Position numbers and translations under genes: made by a program. Of a stretch of DNA of 64,000 nt, positions 62,092 to 64,000 are shown one piece after another. This stretch comes from Leifsonia poae (GTDB lineage: Bacteria; Actinomycetota; Actinomycetes; Actinomycetales; Microbacteriaceae). The notes beneath the pieces are model-generated. The model was not told the DNA's origin, made no database searches, and saw only the letters and a program-made list of their open reading frames with translations. Where the stretch lies: assembly GCF_027921845.1 (NCBI RefSeq), contig NZ_BSEN01000006.1, positions 619,192 through 683,191 of the forward strand, given 5' to 3'. Numbering within the stretch: position 1 is the first letter of the stretch; each line of letters begins with the position of its first letter.

Positions 62092-63255
62092 ATGACCGAC
62101 GGATCGCGTCCCGAAGGTGCTCCCGAGCCGCCCGCCCTGTCGACCCTCACCACCATGCAGGTCGGAGGGGTTCCCGCGCGGCTCATCGAGCCCCCGACCC
62201 GCGAGGCGCTCATCGAGTCCGCACTCGAGATCTGGGGCGAAGGCGACGACTGGCTGCTGCTCGGCGGCGGTTCCAACACCGTGGCGAGCGATGACGGCTT
62301 CGACGGCACGGTCATCCGGGTCGTGACCCGCGGCATCGAGCGGCTCGACGCGGAGCCCGGGCGCATCCGGCTTCGTGTGCAGGCCGGTGAGCCGTGGGAC
62401 GCGCTGGTCGCGCACACGGTGCGCAACGGCTGGTCGGGCATCGAAGCGCTCGCGGGCATCCCGGGCTCGACGGGTGCAGCCCCCGTGCAGAACATCGGCG
62501 CCTACGGTCAGGAGCTCGAAGCGAGCCTGCTCGGCGTCGAGTTCCTCGACTACGAGACCGGCGAACTCAGGTGGCTCTCGCACACCGATCTCGGGCTCGG
62601 CTACCGCACGTCGGTGCTCAAGCGCGGGATGCGCGGCGTCGTGCTGTCCGTCGACCTCGAACTGGCCGACGGCAACGACCCCAGCGGGCTCGGAGCGCCG
62701 CTCAGCGCCCCGATCGCCTACGCGCAGCTCGCCGACACGCTCGGTGTTCCGCTCGGCTCGCGGGTGTCGGTCGCCGAGCTGCGTCGCTCGGTGCTGGCCC
62801 TCCGCGCCTCGAAGGGAATGGTGCTCGACCCGGACGACCAGGATTCGGTCAGCGCCGGATCCTTCTTCACCAACCCGATCGTGTCCGAGAACTTCGCGCG
62901 GTCGCTGCCCGCGAACGCGCCGCGCTGGCCGATCACGCCCCCGGAGCCCGACACGGTGCTCGGCATCGAGGGCGGGGTCGTGTACCCGCAGGACATCCCG
63001 GCGCTCGCCGACGGACCGTACGACGTCAAGCTCAGCGCCGCCTGGCTGATCGAACAGGCGGGCATCCGGCGTGGCTTCGGTCTGCCGGGGTCGCGCGCCG
63101 CGATCTCGAGCAAGCACACGCTCGCGCTCACCAACCGCGGCGGAGCGACGGCCGACGAGATCGTGCAGCTGGCGTCGTACGTGCAGGCGCGCGTGCAGGC
63201 CGAGTTCGGCGTCGTGCTGCATCCGGAGCCGATCCTGGTCGGCATGGTCCTGTAG
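62092..63255 (+). CDS. murB: UDP-N-acetylenolpyruvoylglucosamine reductase
   Basis: FAD enzyme of peptidoglycan precursor synthesis, 387 residues. TTMQVGGVPARLIEP, LLGGGSNTV, GIEALAGIPGSTGAAPVQNIGAYGQE, and the active Ser in SAGSFFTNPI plus the C-terminal Glu in HPEPILVG are all present. ATG at 62092 with ACGGAGCAGG upstream. Essential housekeeping gene, so this end of the window is core genome. Confidence 0.96.
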   Translation: MTDGSRPEGAPEPPALSTLTTMQVGGVPARLIEPPTREALIESALEIWGEGDDWLLLGGGSNTVASDDGFDGTVIRVVTRGIERLDAEPGRIRLRVQAGEPWDALVAHTVRNGWSGIEALAGIPGSTGAAPVQNIGAYGQELEASLLGVEFLDYETGELRWLSHTDLGLGYRTSVLKRGMRGVVLSVDLELADGNDPSGLGAPLSAPIAYAQLADTLGVPLGSRVSVAELRRSVLALRASKGMVLDPDDQDSVSAGSFFTNPIVSENFARSLPANAPRWPITPPEPDTVLGIEGGVVYPQDIPALADGPYDVKLSAAWLIEQAGIRRGFGLPGSRAAISSKHTLALTNRGGATADEIVQLASYVQARVQAEFGVVLHPEPILVGMVL

Positions 63256-63289
63256 CGGGGTAGCGCCGCGGGCGCTCTCGGCCCCTCCC

Positions 63290-63295
63290 TAGAAT
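63290..63295 (+). promoter_or_regulatory. TAGAAT -10 box of a leaderless message
   Basis: TAGAAT ends six bases before the PadR ATG. The same box lies six bases before the HadA-type GTG (61180-61185). Confidence 0.6.
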
Positions 63296-63301
63296 GGCCC
63301 C

Positions 63302-63979
63302 ATGGCCACCACCACCCGGATGCTCGTGCTCGGCGTCGCGCGCATCTTCGCTCCGGCGAACGGGTATCAGCTGCGCCGTGAGCTGGTGTCGTGGCACGTG
63401 GACGACTGGGCGAAGGTCAATCCGGGCTCGATCTACTCGATGCTCTCCACCCTCAGCCGGCAGGGGATGCTCGAGGCGCACGCCCTTCCAGACGGCGCCC
63501 GTACGGTCACGGTCTACACCGTCACGGATGCCGGGCTCGCCGAGCTCGACCGCCTGCTGCGGGACGCCATCCGGGCCGTCACGCCCATGGATCCGACGGG
63601 GTTCCGCGTCGCGTTCAGCTTCGCGCCGCTCTTCGAGCGCACGGTGCTGGCGACCCTGCTGGAGGAGCGGTTGCTGGCCGTCAGGGCCCGCGCGGCCGTG
63701 CTGCGCGGAGAGGTTTCGCGACTGGATGCCGAGCACTTCGCGCCCCCGCACGTCGGGTATTCGGTGCAATGGGAGACCCGGATGCTCGACGCCGAGGACG
63801 CCTGGCTGATCGACCTGATCGCGCACATCCGGTCCGGCGGACTCGACTTCATGGACGAGCCGATGACCTGGACGCCCGCCCCCGACGACGAGGGCTGGGA
63901 GATGGCGAGAGAGACGGCGCGCTACCGCGAGCAACTCGACCGGATGCGCGAGGCCGAGGCCGCCCGCCCGCGCGGCTGA
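63302..63979 (+). CDS. PadR-family transcriptional regulator
   Basis: 225-residue winged-helix regulator. MLVLGVARIFAPANGYQLRREL and PGSIYSMLSTLSRQGMLEA are the PadR DNA-binding domain, and the C-terminal part (SGGLDFMDEPMTW, ETARYREQLDRMRE) is the helical Vir-like domain. No adjacent target gene is visible in the window. Confidence 0.92.
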   Translation: MATTTRMLVLGVARIFAPANGYQLRRELVSWHVDDWAKVNPGSIYSMLSTLSRQGMLEAHALPDGARTVTVYTVTDAGLAELDRLLRDAIRAVTPMDPTGFRVAFSFAPLFERTVLATLLEERLLAVRARAAVLRGEVSRLDAEHFAPPHVGYSVQWETRMLDAEDAWLIDLIAHIRSGGLDFMDEPMTWTPAPDDEGWEMARETARYREQLDRMREAEAARPRG

Positions 63980-64000
63980 CGCCCCGCCGCGCCGCCGCCG

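Overview
High-GC, gene-dense actinobacterial chromosome. Several traits point to a Microbacteriaceae-type Micrococcales organism such as a Leifsonia or Microbacterium relative: heavy GTG/TTG start use, many 4-bp ATGA/GTGA gene overlaps, TAGAAT-type -10 boxes a few bases from start codons (leaderless messages), carbohydrate importers without their own ATPase, and a LAxTG (class E sortase) surface protein. The genus is inferred from style, not from a marker gene.

Layout. 1-8951 (minus): a LacI regulator and an Opp/Dpp-type importer with a fused double ATPase, an alpha/beta hydrolase and a GH1 beta-glucosidase cut by the window edge, probably for beta-glucoside oligosaccharide use. 9193-13470: a PhzF-like/Vgb-like overlapping pair, a Fur-type regulator with catalase, and a small membrane protein. 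13501-19972: a CUT1 sugar importer with a PfkB kinase, divergent from a DeoR regulator and a GH4 glycosidase. 20021-22802: DUF2200, an ECF41 sigma factor with an NAD-binding epimerase behind a near-ideal ECF41 promoter, and a YCII-like protein. 22786-31334: polar amino-acid importer, asparaginase, CutC-like protein and ROK kinase, divergent from a ROK regulator and a Gfo/Idh dehydrogenase; this looks like catabolism of a sugar-amino-acid conjugate. 31510-33515: MarR regulator, two tiny linked genes and a glycine-rich protein. 33755-44525: a second CUT1 importer with sugar-acid enzymes (epimerase, RspA/ManD-like dehydratase, mutarotase, Gfo/Idh, ThuA), a ROK regulator and a LacI regulator; three TTGCGCAA palindromes tie the cluster together. 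44722-45784: a lower-GC Abi_2 (HEPN) defence gene behind a short hairpin RNA unit. 46000-53628: a 2542-residue cell-wall-anchored protein. 53773-60445: hydrolases and sulfur-related enzymes (FMN reductase, homoserine sulfhydrylase, C-S lyase, M20 peptidase, rhodanese). 60459-63979: an atypical tRNA, an orphan 28-residue CxxC peptide gene with its own promoter and terminator, two MaoC dehydratases, murB and a PadR regulator.

The most unusual material is non-coding or tiny. There are three copies of a 63-bp imperfect palindrome, four further long extragenic palindromes of unrelated sequence, the hairpin RNA ahead of the Abi gene, and the 28-residue peptide unit. I saw no CRISPR array, prophage, transposase or rRNA.
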